DNA from: Candidatus Bathyarchaeota archaeon B26-1
Lineage (GTDB): Archaea; Thermoproteota; Bathyarchaeia; Bathyarchaeales; B26-1
Direction of reading: 5' to 3'
Assembly: GCA_001593925.1 (NCBI GenBank)
Contig: LUCD01000098.1
Location: 1 to 5,637, forward strand
DNA length: 5,637 bases
The notes under the pieces were generated by a model. It did not search any database. It worked only from the letters and a program-made list of their open reading frames with translations, and was not told the origin of the DNA. Position 1 is the first letter of the stretch. Every line of letters begins with the position of its first letter. A program made the translations under genes and the position numbers. Below, one piece after another: positions 3,799-5,637 of this stretch.

Positions 3799-5637
3799 GT
3801 GTTCAAGGATGTGAGCCCGACCGTAAACTTCCCTGAGATCGATAAGCGTATCCTCCGGTTCTGGAGGGAGACCAGAGCCTTCGAGAAACGGGTGGCCCTC
3901 AACAAGGGGAAACCGAAATGGTCCTTCATCGACGGGCCGATAACCGCCAATAACCCCATGGGCGTCCACCACGCTTGGGGACGAACCTACAAGGACCTCT
4001 TCCAAAGGTATAAGGCGATGAGCGGCCACGAACTGAGATACCAGAACGGGTTCGACTGCCAAGGCTTATGGATCGAGGTTGAGGTTGAGAAGGAGCTCGG
4101 CTTCAAATCCAAGAGGGACATCGAACGCTACGGAATAGCCAACTTCGTTAAGAAGTGTAAACAGAGAGCCTTGAGGTTCGCGGCTATCCAAGTCGAGCAG
4201 TCGATAAAGCTCGGGTACTGGATGGACTGGGACGACCCGGAGTTCCTGAGGTTCCTAGCTGAAAAACTTGAGAACCCCATGGAGGTCATAACCGTTAACG
4301 GCCCAAAAGGACCTGTGACCGACACGGTTGAGGGGATCGTTGGGAGGCTGGGGTCCCCGGAGATAGGGGGCTCATACTTCACGCTCTCAGACGAGAACAA
4401 CTACATGATCTGGGCCGTCTTGAAGAAGTGTTATGAGAGGGGCTGGATATACAAGGGAACCGACGTGATGCCCTGGTGTCCCAGGTGTTCAACGGCTCTC
4501 TCCCAACATGAGATCGTCACGGAGGGATACAGGGAAATAACCCATCCGGCTCTAACTTTAAGGTTCCCGCTTAGAGACAGGTCGGGGAAGGAGTCGCTAC
4601 TCGTCTGGACAACCACTCCATGGACGCTAACGTCAAACGTGTCGGCGGCCGTCCACCCAGAAGTGACCTACGTGAAGGTTAAGTACGGAAACGAAGTCTT
4701 CTACTTGGCTAAAGCCACCTTGCCGAAGGTGCTTCCTAAAGGGAAGTATGAGATTCTCGACGAGCTTTCAGGTCGCGAGATGGAGGGGTGGAGGTACGAG
4801 GGGCCATACGACGATCTGCCGGAGCCTAAGAAGGCGGGCGTAAGGGAGGCTCACAGAGTTATCCTTTGGAAGGACGTGAGCGAAGAGGAGGGAACAGGTA
4901 TAGTCCATATAGCGCCGGGTTGCGGTAAGGAAGACCTGGAGCTCGGCAAGCGTTACGGCCTTCCGGCAGTGGCCCCCCTAAACGATTTCGGGGTCTTCAA
5001 AGAAGGGTTCGGCTGGCTGACGGGAACGCATGTATACGACTCTGCCAAGCCGATAATCGAGGACCTCCAGAAGAGAGGACTCCTCCTGAAAGTTGAAGAT
5101 TACAGGCACCGTTACCCCGTCTGTTGGAGGTGTGGAAGCGAACTCGTCTTCAGGCTTGTAGATGAATGGTTCATCTCGATGGGTAAGAAACTCAACAAGC
5201 CTTTAGAGGAGATCAGCGAAGAGGAGAAGAGGCAGAACCTCCGGTACCAGATAATGGAGTCGGCTAAGCAAGTCCGGTGGATACCCGCATACGGCCTCCA
5301 ACAGGAGCTCAACTGGCTCGAGAACATGGAGGACTGGATGATCTCTAAGAAGAGGTTCTGGGGACTCGCCCTACCCATCTGGGAATGCAGTAAATGCGGA
5401 AACTTCGAGGTCATAGGAAGCAAGGAGGAACTTAAGGAGCGGGCCGTCGAGGGGTGGGAGAAGTTTGAGGGCCATTCCCCACACAGACCTTGGGTGGACG
5501 CGGTCAAGATAAGGTGCAGAAAGTGCGGAGCACTCATGTCACGGATACCAGATGTTGGGAACCCTTGGCTCGACGCCGGGATAGTCGCATACTCCACGTT
5601 GAGGTACCGTCATGACCGGGAGTACTGGAGACAATGG
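3799..5637 (+). CDS. ileS: Isoleucyl-tRNA synthetase with altered HIGH signature, cut by the right edge
   Basis: This class I synthetase charges tRNA-Ile and edits mischarged valine. The frame is open from GTG 3799 through the window end (613 codons). The full family length is roughly 1,000-1,100, so KMSKS and the anticodon-binding domain lie outside. Seen in order: NFPEIDKRILRFW (10-22); GPITANNPMGVHHAWGR (46-62), where GVHH (55-58) replaces HxGH; FDCQGLWIE (85-93), where QGLW replaces HGLP; an extra segment at about 148-192; the MPWCPRC zinc knuckle (224-230); the editing-domain WTTTPWTL (270-277); GTGIVHIAP with Asp379 (365-379); CWRC (442-445); DWMISKKRFWG (512-522); four cysteines C530, C533, C573, C576; and the DVGNPWLDAG block (585-594). 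The combination matches what I recall of a divergent IleRS group seen in Chloroflexota and some archaea, so gene transfer is plausible. A structured leader precedes it, and taw1 is divergent. Confidence 0.95.
   Translation, partial: MFKDVSPTVNFPEIDKRILRFWRETRAFEKRVALNKGKPKWSFIDGPITANNPMGVHHAWGRTYKDLFQRYKAMSGHELRYQNGFDCQGLWIEVEVEKELGFKSKRDIERYGIANFVKKCKQRALRFAAIQVEQSIKLGYWMDWDDPEFLRFLAEKLENPMEVITVNGPKGPVTDTVEGIVGRLGSPEIGGSYFTLSDENNYMIWAVLKKCYERGWIYKGTDVMPWCPRCSTALSQHEIVTEGYREITHPALTLRFPLRDRSGKESLLVWTTTPWTLTSNVSAAVHPEVTYVKVKYGNEVFYLAKATLPKVLPKGKYEILDELSGREMEGWRYEGPYDDLPEPKKAGVREAHRVILWKDVSEEEGTGIVHIAPGCGKEDLELGKRYGLPAVAPLNDFGVFKEGFGWLTGTHVYDSAKPIIEDLQKRGLLLKVEDYRHRYPVCWRCGSELVFRLVDEWFISMGKKLNKPLEEISEEEKRQNLRYQIMESAKQVRWIPAYGLQQELNWLENMEDWMISKKRFWGLALPIWECSKCGNFEVIGSKEELKERAVEGWEKFEGHSPHRPWVDAVKIRCRKCGALMSRIPDVGNPWLDAGIVAYSTLRYRHDREYWRQW

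Noticed and set aside
3781..3836. CTGA at 3781-3784 followed by GTGATGA at 3789-3795, resembling the D'/C' boxes of a box C/D guide RNA, with another CTGA at 3833-3836
   Set aside because: The spacing to the second CTGA is 37 nt rather than about 12, no upstream C box lies at guide distance, and GTGATGA is explained by the ileS ribosome binding site.
3660..4062. Two minus-strand open frames of about 100 codons overlapping the ileS start
   Set aside because: Both are antisense to the IleRS N-terminus and leader, overlap each other in different frames, and show no family features.
5112..5597. 161-codon open frame on the minus strand inside ileS
   Set aside because: It is fully antisense to strongly conserved IleRS sequence, and its translation is Ser/Leu-rich without any recognisable motif.

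Overview
The window looks like part of an archaeal chromosome. The evidence is a Taw1-type wyosine radical SAM enzyme, TATA-like promoter elements at archaeal spacing, GGTG-type ribosome binding sites, split glycosyltransferase and flippase-like genes of the AglD kind, and heavy use of AGG/AGA arginine and ATA isoleucine codons. The lineage cannot be fixed by reading alone. An uncultured, possibly thermophilic TACK-type archaeon would fit, but that is inference. There are five protein genes, two of them cut by the window edges. I see no mobile element, CRISPR array, rRNA or tRNA.

Left part (1-2430), surface glycan biosynthesis. The C-terminal end of a multi-pass membrane protein enters from the left edge on the + strand and stops at 661. 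It converges on a two-gene minus-strand operon. That operon encodes a flippase-like membrane protein of the LPG-synthase-TM/UPF0104 type (1495-2430) followed, after only 4 nt, by a DPM1-like family 2 glycosyltransferase (735-1490). Together the three suggest assembly of polyprenol-linked sugars for surface glycans or protein glycosylation.

Middle (2431-3512). A short intergenic stretch carries a good TATA box for the operon. Next comes taw1 (minus strand, TTG start), which makes the tricyclic wyosine core on G37 of tRNA-Phe.

Right part (3513-5637). A 286-nt divergent region separates taw1 from ileS, whose first 613 codons lie in the window. The isoleucyl-tRNA synthetase has a rearranged active-site signature: GVHH where HxGH is expected, QGLW for HGLP, and ISKKR for ISR-x-R. 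The transcribed leader of ileS appears highly structured. It has three nested or competing helices, a 9-codon upstream ORF with an Ile codon, and a 7-nt segment perfectly complementary to the ileS ribosome binding site. This leader is the best candidate here for an undescribed regulatory element. The altered synthetase is the best-supported protein oddity.
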